Below, piece after piece: positions 24,698-35,004 of a stretch of 64,000 nt of DNA. A program made the translations under genes and the position numbers. How positions within the stretch are numbered: position 1 is the stretch's first letter; each line of letters begins with the position of its first letter. The DNA is taken from NCBI GenBank assembly GCA_000310025.1, contig FN649756.1:153122-217121 (forward strand). The letters are read 5' to 3'. Origin of the DNA: Ectocarpus siliculosus. Its lineage: Eukaryota; Sar; Phaeophyceae; Ectocarpales; Ectocarpaceae. The notes below the pieces were generated by a model. That model searched no databases. It worked only from the letters and a program-made list of their open reading frames with translations, and had not been told where the DNA came from.

Positions 24698-25333
24698 TCA
24701 CACATATTGGGACGCTTCTATACCTGCGGGGGCGTTGTTGGCACGGAGCTGCTCAATCCTGGAGAGCCGGTCCTCCTTCTTCAAAAGGAGATGGAGCTCG
24801 CGGAGCTGCTCCTCCTTCCTGCGTAGCTGCTCCTCCTTCCTGCCTAGTTGCTTCAAGAGGGCTTCGGGGTCGGTCATTCCGAGGTACCTGGAGCCCCCAG
24901 CAATAGCAGCCTCAATACCATCAGTCTTCTTGACAACCTCTGCCGTCTCCTTCTCTACATCCTCGATCTTGCGCTCTACACCACGGATCTCATCCTGGAC
25001 CGCACGGATCTCGTCCGCCGCCGGACTGCCATCGGCAGCTTCTCGCGCATGATGATCGCCGCCCCCCTCCTCCTCGCCGCCCTCGCTCATCGCGCTCAAG
25101 CTCGTCATCCCTGGCACCGGGTAAAAAAATTGCGCCCCACAAGTGTCACACGCCCCGAACACAGGGCAGATCGGACCAGAGGGCTGCGAGAGCGAAAACG
25201 TCGCCGCCGCAGGCGTGGAAGCAGGGGGCTGCGAGCGTGACGACCTGAACGTCGCAGTCCAGCTCGGGACGAAGGCCAAGCATGCTTGTGCGATACCAAC
25301 CAGGAGAAGAACCGACACACAATTCCTTGACAT
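24698..25333 (-). CDS. Putative plastid-targeted coiled-coil protein
   Basis: A single open frame of 211 residues without introns. Residues 1-20 form a signal peptide (MSRNCVSVLLLVGIAQACLA) followed by FVPSWTATFRSSRSQ. Phe directly after the cleavage site and a basic, Ser/Thr-rich stretch make up the bipartite plastid presequence (ASAFAP type) of heterokont algae. A short Cys cluster follows (CPVFGACDTCG, residues about 56-66). Residues about 105-200 are strongly charged heptad-like helix (EIRGVERKIEDVEKETAEVV, RKEEQLRRKEEQLRELHLL), a predicted coiled coil. The family is not recognised; a structural or scaffold role in the plastid is inference. The 77-base repeat also found in the derlin/RING promoter lies 100 bases upstream of its start codon. 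Confidence 0.78.
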   Translation of the reverse strand: MSRNCVSVLLLVGIAQACLAFVPSWTATFRSSRSQPPASTPAAATFSLSQPSGPICPVFGACDTCGAQFFYPVPGMTSLSAMSEGGEEEGGGDHHAREAADGSPAADEIRAVQDEIRGVERKIEDVEKETAEVVKKTDGIEAAIAGGSRYLGMTDPEALLKQLGRKEEQLRRKEEQLRELHLLLKKEDRLSRIEQLRANNAPAGIEASQYV

Positions 25334-25432
25334 CTTGAAACCAATGCTCTCTTCGCTTCGCTTAGTAGGGGTGCGGCGGCGGCGTGTTTCTCTTTTCGAT
25401 GCCTTCCATCTTTCGCCTTCCTCTGCCTACCG

Positions 25433-25509
25433 CATTGGTTGCTTGACTCTTGCCTGGGTACCTCATTTGGATAAAATGATCTTGCGGACTCCCTAGGCTG
25501 GCACCAGCG
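25433..25509. promoter_or_regulatory. 77-bp promoter-associated repeat, copy B
   Basis: Matches 13278-13354 at 75 of 77 positions. It sits 100-176 bases upstream of the start codon at 25333. Its presence in front of unrelated genes makes a regulatory element, or a small inserted element that brings one, the likely explanation. Confidence 0.7.
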
Positions 25510-25617
25510 TGCCCACAGCGACTTCACACGTGTTGCAGCCCATGGAAAAATAACCATATTGATTTTTTTATTTTTTTATACAATCAAAATATAATCATGG
25601 AATCACATCCCGGGAGG

Positions 25618-25845
25618 TTACGCCGCGAGGAAATCTAGTTCGTTCTGCTCCACCTCTCGTAATAGGGTCGATCCAAAATAGTGCACAGCATCGAATCGTT
25701 CCTCACCGACAGGGCTACCTACCCTGCGATTCTCGTGCAATTTGATGCACTCTACGAAGGTGCACCTTTGGCTCGAAGTTGAAAAGTGTGCTTCCAGGAT
25801 TTCTATTGCGGGCTGAAGTTTGAATTCGTGAGGTGGGGTGGTCAT
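25618..25845 (-). CDS. Hypothetical short protein or terminal exon
   Basis: An open frame of 75 residues from ATG 25845 to a stop at 25618, with balanced composition (AIEILEAHFSTSSQRCTFVE, FDAVHYFGSTLLREVEQNEL) that looks more like coding sequence than most short frames here. It may be the last exon of a minus-strand gene starting near 26.1 kb, but no upstream exon could be joined with confidence. No family recognised. Confidence 0.4.
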   Translation of the reverse strand: MTTPPHEFKLQPAIEILEAHFSTSSQRCTFVECIKLHENRRVGSPVGEERFDAVHYFGSTLLREVEQNELDFLAA

Positions 25846-26524
25846 TGTGACTGCTGTGCTCCACGGCGCCGGTACACGAGGGTCAACGCTCCACTGGCAC
25901 ACAGCACACAACACGAAGCTGGAGGTGGCAGGAAGCTGGCCAGCGGGTCACGTAGGTGGGTGAAAGCAAAGATTCGTTTGAGCAGGACACCCTGTAGGGC
26001 CTGCGCAGCGGCGGAACAACTCGAATTTTGAATCCAATTCCCACACAGCAGCAGTAGATGCGATGCCAGGTACCCTGCAATACATGAGAGGTATCACGTC
26101 TCGTGTATGCTTTCCCGCGTGAACCATAGCAGTCTATATAGGAGAGGACATTGCGCACATGTTTGGTGCGGTATGCATACGCTTACGTCCAGCACATGCG
26201 ATGATCGTAAGATACCACCCCCCCAGCCGCAATATAATCTCCACTGGTCTATCCATATACTGCACCAAGGGGAAGGAGGGAGTCCGGTTTATTTTCTTTT
26301 TTGTTTGGATAACAAACCGCGTCTTGGAGACGTTTCTGAGGTCAACTTGACAAGAAGGTACAGGAGTCCTCCAAACTGTTCAGAATACGATGCGTAGGTC
26401 TGCTCGCCACATAAGTGATCATGCGAAACACAACACGAAAGATATTTTAGATTATTGGCTATTGGTTTGTGGGAGAAGATGTAGCCTTAACAACATGTTG
26501 GCACGTTAACGTCGTAGGTGGTAG
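25846..26524. other. No gene seen
   Basis: Only short unsupported frames. This is where the left end of the putative transposon at 26.5-34 kb should lie, but no terminal repeat matching the right side was found by eye. Confidence 0.4.
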
Positions 26525-27342
26525 ATGGGGAGCCAAGCGACGAACAAACGTAGGCGTCAAAGGCAACTGCTGAAATTCCGGAGACCGGTGGAGATCTCGA
26601 AGAAGATGTTCGATCCTGGCCTTTGCTCGTGGAGAGACGTGTACAAGGCGATTCCGAATCGCGGGCAGGGAGACTTTTGGCCCTTGTCGGTGATATTTCT
26701 CGCCTTACACAGAGGTGGAATGGATGCCCACAGAGCGCAATGTGTGCTGTCGACACAACGTAAGGAATTGGCGGACCTTATCCTCCTTTGTCGGGAGCTC
26801 ATCGTAGAGTACCAAGCAGCTACAGGAGAGGGGGGGGCCTTCTTTGTAAGCCAAAGCGACTCGGACAAACCGGATGCGGACATCAAGAGCATGGCCAAAT
26901 CCACCGCCGACATCTGCACGTTGGAAGACTGGAAACGCGTCACCCTCTGTCCCGAAGGCTACCTGGACGACAAAGCTCTTGTGATCCTTGGCAAGCTGTT
27001 ATTGCGCGAGGTCATCCAGCTCGTCAAGGAGGATGGTATCGTGGGAGAGCGTATCGTGGACGCCAGAGAGCCGTCCGCTTTGCTGGGGGCAAACCTGGTC
27101 CTCCACCGTGGAGCCCACTTCGAGGCTCTTCTCCCGAAAGTGAGGACTGCCGTTTGCCGTTGTCGTGACGAATCGTGAATGGAAACTATACGTCACGTGA
27201 GTTCCACCAAGCATAGACAAAGTTTAAAAATTTCCAACCTCCTTCCCATTTACAGGACGAGTTGAGGGCCAATGATGACACCGGTGACGCTGGTGGCGAG
27301 ATTTGGTACGCACGACCGAACATTGGTATTCGAGGGGTATGA
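26525..27342 (+). CDS. OTU-like protease-fold protein, possibly inactive
   Basis: Two exons, 26525-27139 and 27256-27342, join in phase at a GTGAGG donor and a TTTACAG acceptor and give 233 residues. The C-terminal RGAHFEALLPK resembles the His region of OTU cysteine proteases (deubiquitinases), and YLDDKALVILGKLLLREVIQ fits the helix before it. Where active OTUs have GDGxC, this protein reads GQGDFWPLSV, with no Cys in place, so it would be catalytically dead if the alignment is right. The N-terminus is basic (NKRRRQRQLLKFRR). It is followed at once by a Cys-rich gene on the same strand and converges on a transposase and a methyltransferase; OTU-like proteins are known cargo of large eukaryotic transposons. 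The assignment is tentative. Confidence 0.5.
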
Positions 27343-28037
27343 TAAAGCAGGCTGCCCCAAACTTCGACGTTATTGATCTTGGCGTGCAACGGATGGAATG
27401 GTTGGTGGCGTACTGGCTTTCTGTGGTGCCGCTTGGTTCCGGCAACTATCCGATTAAAGTGCCCGACTGGAACGGCAAGGGGTACCTCACGAACCCGGAG
27501 TGTGATGGAGGTGCTTTGGTGCTGTTGCGCACGTTGCCAAAGGTAACTCTCTGGGCGGGTGTAGGGGTTAACATAGTGTCGTGCAGGTGTTCATCCCAGA
27601 AGGGAAAGGGCCAAAGTAAGGATTGTGTTTGCATGAAAAACGGTGGTCCAGGTCGTTGCTCAGAGTTGTGCAAATGCAAACTTGCGTGCTGCGAGGAGCA
27701 GAACACAGTAGTAGACGAGGGTGGTGCAGAGCCGACACCCGAGGAGGAATTCTGTCCAGACGATAGTGACACCGACGACGAAGAGGAGGATTCACCAATG
27801 GTAGAAAGGTTGGGGGTGCACCAGGACGATAGAGACCCAGCGTTAGAACACGACGATAATTCACCGGCTGTAGCAAGTTCAATCATGGACATGAGTTTCG
27901 GTGTGTGCGGATTCTTAGGGGACGATGAGCGAGAGTACGAGAAGCAACTCGTGAGTGAGGGGTGGGAAGGTACGCTACAGCCGGTCGATTGTAGGGACCA
28001 GGTTGTATCCGCCCCTAGTAATGAAATGTCCGTGTGA
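27339..28037 (+). CDS. Cys-rich protein with acidic tail, unknown
   Basis: An open frame of 232 residues. After about 90 ordinary residues comes a compact Cys cluster (SCRCSSQKGKGQSKDCVCMK, then CSELCKCKLACCEE) that resembles the CXC zinc-cluster repeats of tesmin-like and some transposon proteins. An Asp/Glu-rich segment (FCPDDSDTDDEEEDS) follows. Its ATG overlaps the stop of the OTU-like frame by four bases (ATGA). In a eukaryote this more likely means that a splice joining the two frames has been missed, or that this frame starts at another exon, than true coupling. The function is not known; DNA binding is inferred from the Cys cluster only. Confidence 0.55.
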   Translation: MIKQAAPNFDVIDLGVQRMEWLVAYWLSVVPLGSGNYPIKVPDWNGKGYLTNPECDGGALVLLRTLPKVTLWAGVGVNIVSCRCSSQKGKGQSKDCVCMKNGGPGRCSELCKCKLACCEEQNTVVDEGGAEPTPEEEFCPDDSDTDDEEEDSPMVERLGVHQDDRDPALEHDDNSPAVASSIMDMSFGVCGFLGDDEREYEKQLVSEGWEGTLQPVDCRDQVVSAPSNEMSV

Positions 28038-28540
28038 TGTACTTGCCAAAGTATTTTTCGAAATGAGACTCATCGTATAGCGCAGAGGCCGGGGCACAGT
28101 CTGTTGTGTACTTGCCTGGGGCATTCATAGAACGATCGTACAAACTAACAACAACGTGCAGATTGATCGTTCGTCTGGCTCCAGAGAGCCTATCCGATCA
28201 CAGGCAAAGAAAAACGAGGCCGGATTGTCTTGTATTTCTTTCACAAGGCACATGCCCACACCGCCGAGCGCGCTTCCACCCACCACCAACTAACCAAACC
28301 GTAACACGCGTCCACGTCTCATTTATCATTTATTTAGGGATTGGTTGTCGTACAATCGTGCTCAACTATTGGGGCTGCGATGATTAGTTGCGAGCTTATC
28401 CGAAAAAAATAACACCGGGATTTACTGTGGGCTGCTACAAGAGCGCGCCATACATAGGGGAATGCAAAACAACGCACCCGCGTGACATCTGTACCTTACA
28501 TCACCCTCGCAAATACCTTCCACTCGTTCCCCAACGCTTA
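28038..28540. other. Convergent spacer inside the putative transposon
   Basis: Five hundred bases between the two converging stop codons, with no coding signal and no repeat recognised. Confidence 0.5.
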
Positions 28541-30143
28541 TTATTCCGGGCAGAAGACCATTCGCGTATCACAGGTACGCGCACTACCACCATCAGCATA
28601 CCACACGCCCCAAAATTCGCCAACCATGACGTGCGCGGGTGTGTACCTAGCCCTCCTAAAAAAAACACACACAGCGGGGGGAGTCGCGTGAAGCCAGCCT
28701 CCCCGGTCGGCACATGGTTCCAAGAACGACAGTGGCAGTTTCAGTGCCACGCCTTTCGCAGCCAGCGACAAAGCCGACTTGACATATTCTAGCGCGCCCT
28801 TGTACGGGGGGCTCGTCAGGACCCAGTCAGGTCGTTGCCCAGGCTTGGCTAACAGAAAGTCGACAGCAAATGACGCCAAGCTTGCGTCCAGGTTCGTGTC
28901 CGGGGGCAACCCTCCAGGGGACAATCTGGTGTGAAAAACAATATGACAAACGGATAGTTCGGGTGAGAGGGAAGTCCCAAAAAAATTGTCATGAGGGTAC
29001 GTGGCTATCTCGGAAAGATTTAAAGGTGGGAGATCCAGGAAAAAGTCGCAAGGGACCTTCCTCTCGCCCACAAACGTACCACCTGATTATGGTGACTACA
29101 ATGTACGTGTCGTATGTGTCGATCACTTCGAGACACTAAAAATCCCTGAACGTCATCATTGCGTTTACTTTGAACCACACCACGCCTGTGCCACTGATTT
29201 TACGAGCAGATACTTCATGAAAAAAGTAGTTCGCTTGCACTCGACCAGCTCTATGTTCAACCTAGCAGAACTTTCAACACCAAACAAGGCAAAGAAATGC
29301 AAGGAGGTACCCTTTTGGCTGTAATTGACAACAACACAAAAGAAAAAAACTTAACAGTTTCGTATCCCCAATCCTGCAAATACCAAAAAGACACGGAGCT
29401 CGGGATGCTGTGACGCTACTGTTGATCGCGGTCGGAACACGCCTTGAAACGCAAAGCGATATACCAGTGATATCATGCAACAATAAAGAACAGCTTGGGA
29501 CTAGCTTGCTTTCAACAAAAATGTCGAAGGCACGCGCGACTGGTCGTTGCGATGGACCACGAGAACAAGAAAAGTGGGAGCGATCGGTTGTAGGAAACAA
29601 TAAGCTCCGAACATGCACTTATCATGTCATGCCCGCAATTTCAAAGGCACGTTCCGCTAGAATATCCAGCGCTGACTGACAGGCGGGGCGACGTTCCGTT
29701 AGATTACCCCGCCGCCGACCAAGAGAAGCAACACGCAGCAGCACTCACCTAGTGCTTATGTCGTTCGTGACGACCTTGCACGTGGCTCCAAGACGAGTTG
29801 CAATGGCATCGCCTGGCCCCCCACACATGTCGAGGACACACCCCTTGAGTTCAACAGCACCCAGCAAGGCCTCCACAGCCTCAGGCGAAGTGCAGTAGCG
29901 ATCCAGACAACGGCGTTTGATGTGCTTCCTCGGTTCAGGAATACCGGTCCACTTTGCGCCGTGCCGCGCTAGTTGCTGAGCTCGAAGCTTTGTGAGCGGC
30001 TTGTTCTTCTTCCGTAGCTGCTTGATGTACAGCTGCAGGAGGCAGTCCGGCCGGTTGCACAGGACAAGCCGGTACATGCCCGAGCCCTCAGCATTCAAGG
30101 AGGGGAATTTTCGGCCATGCCGGCCTCTTCGATAAAAGCCCAT
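28541..30143 (-). CDS. Adenine-type (Dam-like) methyltransferase
   Basis: Two exons, 29749-30143 and 28541-28925, join in phase (AG|GTGAGT donor, TTTTCACACCAG acceptor) and give 259 residues, or 237 from the second ATG at 30077. The SAM-binding motif I is [19 protein letters not shown], preceded by [14 protein letters not shown]. The catalytic motif IV is [16 protein letters not shown], an (S/N/D)PPY motif of N6-adenine and related amino-methyltransferases. Then come [11 protein letters not shown] and [12 protein letters not shown], as in phage-type Dam-like enzymes. The order motif I then PPY without a long insert fits a stand-alone enzyme. It starts 57 bases after the transposase stop on the same strand, suggesting that it belongs to the same element and could mark or protect its DNA. 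The substrate (DNA, RNA or other) is not proven. Confidence 0.82.
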
Positions 30144-30200
30144 ACTTGACGCCCGGTCCTTTCCCTGAGGCGCCGAAAGTCAGAACGATCACCTCCTCCT

Positions 30201-33200
30201 TCACCACACGCGCGTACGGACGAATCTCCTGTAGTGGCTGTTCCCAGCCAGAGCCATAGCCTCCTCTGCGTTGACGCCCCTGTTGTTGATGATGTAGGCC
30301 GCCACGCGGTGGACGTCCGGCTCATGCTTCGCTGCGATGCAGGTGCCGACCTCCCTGACAAACAGCAAGCGGCGACGTCAAAGAAAGAACGCGAGCAGGG
30401 GGGTGAAACGGGCAATCGTGACCTACGTTGGTCGCTACCATCGACGTCCGTGGATGGGTCATTGGACCCGTCGTGTGTGCCCTACTACAACACCTCAGTT
30501 AGCTTTACCAATCACCGAGACGATACGAATCGCAACATTTCCATGCAGTCGAAAATCTATCCCCTTTTCCGCTTTCGATTTACCTGGATAGTGCGGCGTG
30601 GAGAGGGTGTGCACTCAGTGTGTGGGTGGAAATAATCTGGACCTTGTGAAACAGGTCTGCGAACGGAGTCCTCTTCACGTTCGGGAAAATGTCGACACAC
30701 AAGTGAACGGTGACGTCCTTCTTCCCTTCGCAGCAGGTGTCCGCAAACACCTTCACCACATCGTTCAGTGTCCCCAGCCGGTCCAGACGTGCCCTCAGCC
30801 TGTTCGTTGGTAAAAGGATGTGAAAACAGGGGAAAAAGGAAAAATTATGGGTCTCGAATCTAAGGCCGTCGTTTTCAACTGTGTGTCACCGCCGCAAAGA
30901 ATGAGATGCCGCTCCAGGTTAGCGCAACAAGCTAGCGTCCATCTTCAAATATCTCCGATCTTTGGTGCGTCTACACACCCATCAACATCGCATCGCATGA
31001 CTCACGCATGAAGCAATGGCAACAAGTTGCTCCACTTGTCGGACCGTAGAGCGGCCCATCCAATGATGTGGCCGAACTCTCCCAGCAAGAAGACGATGCA
31101 GGAGGCGTCGCCAGTGGCTATTTTCGCCAACCTGAACGTAGCATCCACCGAAACCGCTTTCCCTGGTGAGAGGTTGCAAAGCTCTCTCTTCAGAAGTAGC
31201 TTGACCTAGCAAGGGGGAAAATAAATGCAAACGATCAACAGCAAAGGCTTAGCCCATGTTTTGGCCTAGCTCTAGATGTGGATGCACTCTCAGCTCATGT
31301 GCAAGCATACCCAACACTCGTAGTTGTTCAAAACTACAGCCCTCCTTCCAAGCGTTCCTCACCGCCTGGAACGACTTCGAGCAGTACGTCTCCATGTATG
31401 CCTGAGAGGGGCCAGATAGAAGGGTGCCGCTCCCCACCACCCCCAACTTCGGGAACACTCCTGAGCCCTTGTGCATCGCTGCGAACACGTTCCAGCACGT
31501 GTGCCTCTGTCTCTGCTTGAAGTCGTATGCCTGCAAGAATAACACATCAATAGACCATAATGCAAAGTAAAACCGAAACTCCAATCAGAGGCCATCGTTG
31601 TACGCAAACCATATGATTTTTTTTTCTGGAGTAGCATCTGGAGTTGCATCGGGAAAGCACTTTCAATATAAACCCCGATCCTAGTTTTGCCGAGTTTATA
31701 GGTCTACTCTCCGTTCTGCACTTGTAAGATATTATTTATTTGACCGCAGGTATTCAGGGCACAACAAACACCCCCTAGCGTACCTCCTTCGCTTGACGGT
31801 GCAAAGCCGCTACAGGCTGCGCTCCTGTCACAGTGAGGTCGAGAAGGGCATGATCGGCGCCACCCTTACCGAAGCACTCGAAGTCGTACTTCGCTTGGAC
31901 AGCCGCCGGAAGAAGTCTCATGTAACTTCGTGGGCGACAGAGCAGCGATACCGGGAACAATCGAAACGGTCAGGAATGTTGACGGCACGTGCGAGAATTG
32001 TAATAAACAACCAGCTGGACAAACAAAAGCCCGAAAGGGAGATGCCCCATTGCCATCAATGGCCAATTTATGCGGCACGAGAGAATCACACCTCTGGTCC
32101 GAAATCGTGAAAGACACGCCTCCCTTGAGCAGAGTCTTGACAAGACTCATACATCCTTCCCACTTGATATCACCCCTGCGTAACGCCGCCTTCACAGCGT
32201 CGGGTGCACTGTCCACGCTATCCGCTCCCTTCTTCTTGGCTTGCACCCTCGCCTCCCCACCGTCGTCTCGCCGTTTCATGGCTGCAATCGTGGCGTCCGT
32301 TACAGCTCGGCACTCCGGCCCCAAGCATCGGTGGCGGGCTGAGCAAATGAGCAAATTCTCGCCAGACATGCTGTGAACCGCTCGGATCTGATAGATGTAG
32401 AAACGCCGCGAACAGAAACACCTTAACATCAGGTGATTGGCATGCGCCCACCGCGTAAAAATAAAGCAATACACAGAAGACATGCCCACCATATTTGCAC
32501 AGCAGCAACACACAGGGAAATACCAAGACATTCTTACGACGTCTGCTATTGCACAGCAGCAACTAGCAGGGAAATGCCAACACTCGTCCTCACGTCGCTC
32601 CACGAAGCCCAACTCGTGTGGGCGTTGCTCCGGCAGGTGGGGCAAATCAACCGTGCGCCAACCACCCGGTCACCCCGAATGACTTGAAATTCTTTCGATG
32701 CCAATAGGGCTTGTCTGTCGAAAACCTGAACATTCAGCGGTAGGAAGGAGCAAAATGTAGAATCATCGCGAGTGCTGTTTACATTATACTTAGACACATA
32801 TTCCCAGATAGGCAGAGATGCGTGGTTTTGGGGGGCGCTTTCATTCATCAACGGCGAGGCTCTCATCATCGTACTTGTATACTTCATACAGCAGGAACGT
32901 TCGTTGCACACACGACACACACGTCGCTGGAACCTCTGTCCCTTGACTGTTGGAGCCGCGTACTCGTTCGAAATCCTACTAAACCCCGGGGACAACACTT
33001 GGTCGTACAAATCACCGGGTTGTACTCTATGGGGGTGTCTCTTATCTCATGTGGGTGTATTATCTTGTGTCGTACTCCCGACTACTGCCGTACTGCTGTC
33101 GAGACTAGAGAAGCCTGCACGTGCAGGCATACAAAACTATGTTCTTCCGACTACTACGACTACTGTTTCGTGCAAATCACCTCAGGCATGACGAACACGA

Positions 33201-34050
33201 CAGTTCCGGTCACCAGGTGGTGTATCCGCGCAAGTTCCTTGGACTCCGCCGTCCAGTCACCATCCCCTTTGGACCGCATAGCACGTATCCCCGAATCCTC
33301 CAGACGCATGTACGCCCCAGGCCATTTGGATTGATCCTTCCAAGCGTCTCCCCATTTCCCGGAGTCCGACAGTGACCCATCCTTCGTCAGCCTCGGCATC
33401 CCTTTCCTGAGCGGATGCACAACCTTCGCCACCGCCTCCCTAACCGCTTTATCCGTGAGCTCCGTGTGCCGCTGTGTTCGGGGCGACAACACCCGTGGAG
33501 CATCGGCACTCTCCTTCGTGGGGCAGGACTGCCCGTTGAAAAACAAGTCCGATAGCCTCTTTAGCTGAACCTCTGCCCCTCCTGGGCGAGGAAAAGTGGC
33601 GACCAAGGGAACCTGGTCAATGTCAGCACCCGCACCGCTCGTGCTGCTTGCGGAACGTGAGCCGGGTTCAGCCGCGGAAGACGCACCCGCTGCTGCCCCT
33701 GCAGTCAGCGGCCGCGCTACCCGGCCTCCGCTCGTGCTTTCCATGATTTCAGGCCAGTGCGCTGCGCAATACTGCTCGAAGTGCTTATGATCGTACGTAC
33801 GGCTTGCCCTCAATTGGCCTGCTGCATGCCACGCTCCACTGTAGCCTCTGTCACTCCCGTCTGTCCCCTCCGTGCACCCGCTGCGTTCGGCGTACGCGTA
33901 CTTGAAACAAACCTCTGCGGGCTTCAAGGCATACAAGGCGGCGTACCCTTTTCTCTGCCTCGGTTTTCGCGGTCCGAGGAGCCGTCTTCGGCCATGAGCA
34001 CCAGGAGCATTGCCATTGGTCGCGGCGAGAGGGATAGGTGGATCTGCCAT
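30201..34050 (-). CDS. Zinc-ribbon/DDE transposase
   Basis: Eight exons (33181-34050, 32594-32725, 32092-32387, 31784-31925, 31288-31530, 31006-31205, 30584-30799, 30201-30354) sum to 2253 bases, 750 residues plus stop, with consistent phases. The N-terminal 290 residues are basic and Ala/Ser-rich. Exons 2 and 3 form a Cys cluster (ARLICPTCRSNAHTSWASWS, then ENLLICSARHRCLGPEC) like the DUF6729 zinc-ribbon. Exons 6 and 7 carry the RNase H-like core: first Asp in AVSVDATFRLA, then FLLGEFGHIIGWAALRSD, second Asp in VVKVFADTCCEGKK, and DLFHKVQ downstream. This order is that of the widespread transposases with a D-CC motif in fish and invertebrates. The third catalytic acid was not placed. The weakest junction is the donor at 31288. 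Confidence 0.8.
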
Positions 34051-35004
34051 GTTCGTTACACTCCTGGCGTGCTCGGTCTGATCATAACCGTGGTCGTTTG
34101 TGTCGTATGTGTCCTGGTGCTGATCGCTGTCTTGGCCCCCATTTGAAAAAGTGCGGTGGAAAAAAGTGTTCCACGCGGCGGAACACGTGGTGGAACAGCA
34201 GGTTTTTGGTCAAACTTCACTTGGTTTTATTGTCACGCCCCCAGCTATAATTTTAGCCCAAATCCCCCGCCTATGATTGGCTGGCCCGGGAGGGTGTTCG
34301 CTGCTTTCCATAGGTTACGTTTGGGGAGTGAACGCGGACAAGAAAACGAATCTTTCAGCTTTCAGCAGGTAGGGCGCAGCATCTCCAAGCACCCATCAGC
34401 TGCCTCACATCGACCCGGTGAGCGGTGATAGCAAATACTCGTGTGAGAGACGTCTGTATCCTGAGCCAAATGAAGGAACGCATCTCGCCCGTGGTAATAA
34501 CCCCGTCACTCTCACCCCAAGTGGCCCAGTAAAAGAGAGACTACTGTATAGTGTACAGTTACACGTGTAGACTCGTCTCCGTGGGATAACAAAGCCAACC
34601 TGGACGAAGGCAGGCAATCTCTGTGGTGTGTTACTGGAGGGCTGAAGGACTGTATGTACATGTACAAGATTAGGTGCGTGGAGTACGTGCTCTCATGCTC
34701 TAGATAGAGACGGATTTGGGTATTTTTGAAAGGAAGCAGCATGGTTGCAAAGAAGCATCAACTACCCCATTTTCAGCAGGAGATCGTTGGATTTTCTGCA
34801 CGACGAGACCTTAGCGTAGCCCACTTCTTGCGTACGTTGTCCAACAAGGCTGGACGAACTGACAACAATATCGCTTCCAGTGCGTTCCAACAAGGGATTG
34901 TCAAGTTTTGGACAAACCTGTTGGGTAGCGCCAGCATTTAGCAACAAACTGCTAGATAGAGTAGGGCTGTCCAAAACTGCTTCAAAAAGCCGCCTTCTTA
35001 GTTA
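34051..35004. other. Between transposase and Harbinger-like element
   Basis: No gene recognised. An imperfect palindrome (GTGTTCCACGCGGCGGAACAC less a few mismatches, at about 34167) and one copy of a dispersed repeat (34300-34480) lie here. Confidence 0.45.
34300..34480 (+). repeat. Diverged dispersed repeat, copy 2
   Basis: Shares ordered blocks with 22170-22360 (CACCCATCAGCTGCC, CATCGACCCGG, CTCGTGTGAGAGACG, ATCCTGAGCCAAA). The element family is not known. Confidence 0.6.

Larger units (their letters stand above)
26525..34050. mobile_element. Putative DNA transposon with DDE transposase, methyltransferase, OTU-like and Cys-rich genes
   Basis: Four genes form a compact block that no host gene interrupts: two rightward (26525-28037) and two leftward (30201-34050 and 28541-30143). 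The transposase identifies it as mobile DNA. Whether all four genes travel together is inference. The outer ends were not found: no inverted terminal repeat or target duplication was recognised near 26.3-26.5 or 34.05-34.3 kb. The given limits are only those of the coding sequences. All four reading frames are open, which argues for a recent arrival. Confidence 0.55.

Noticed and set aside
27339-27342. Overlapping stop and start (ATGA) as translational coupling
   Set aside because: Coupling of this kind is a prokaryotic feature; in an intron-rich nuclear genome a missed splice is more likely.
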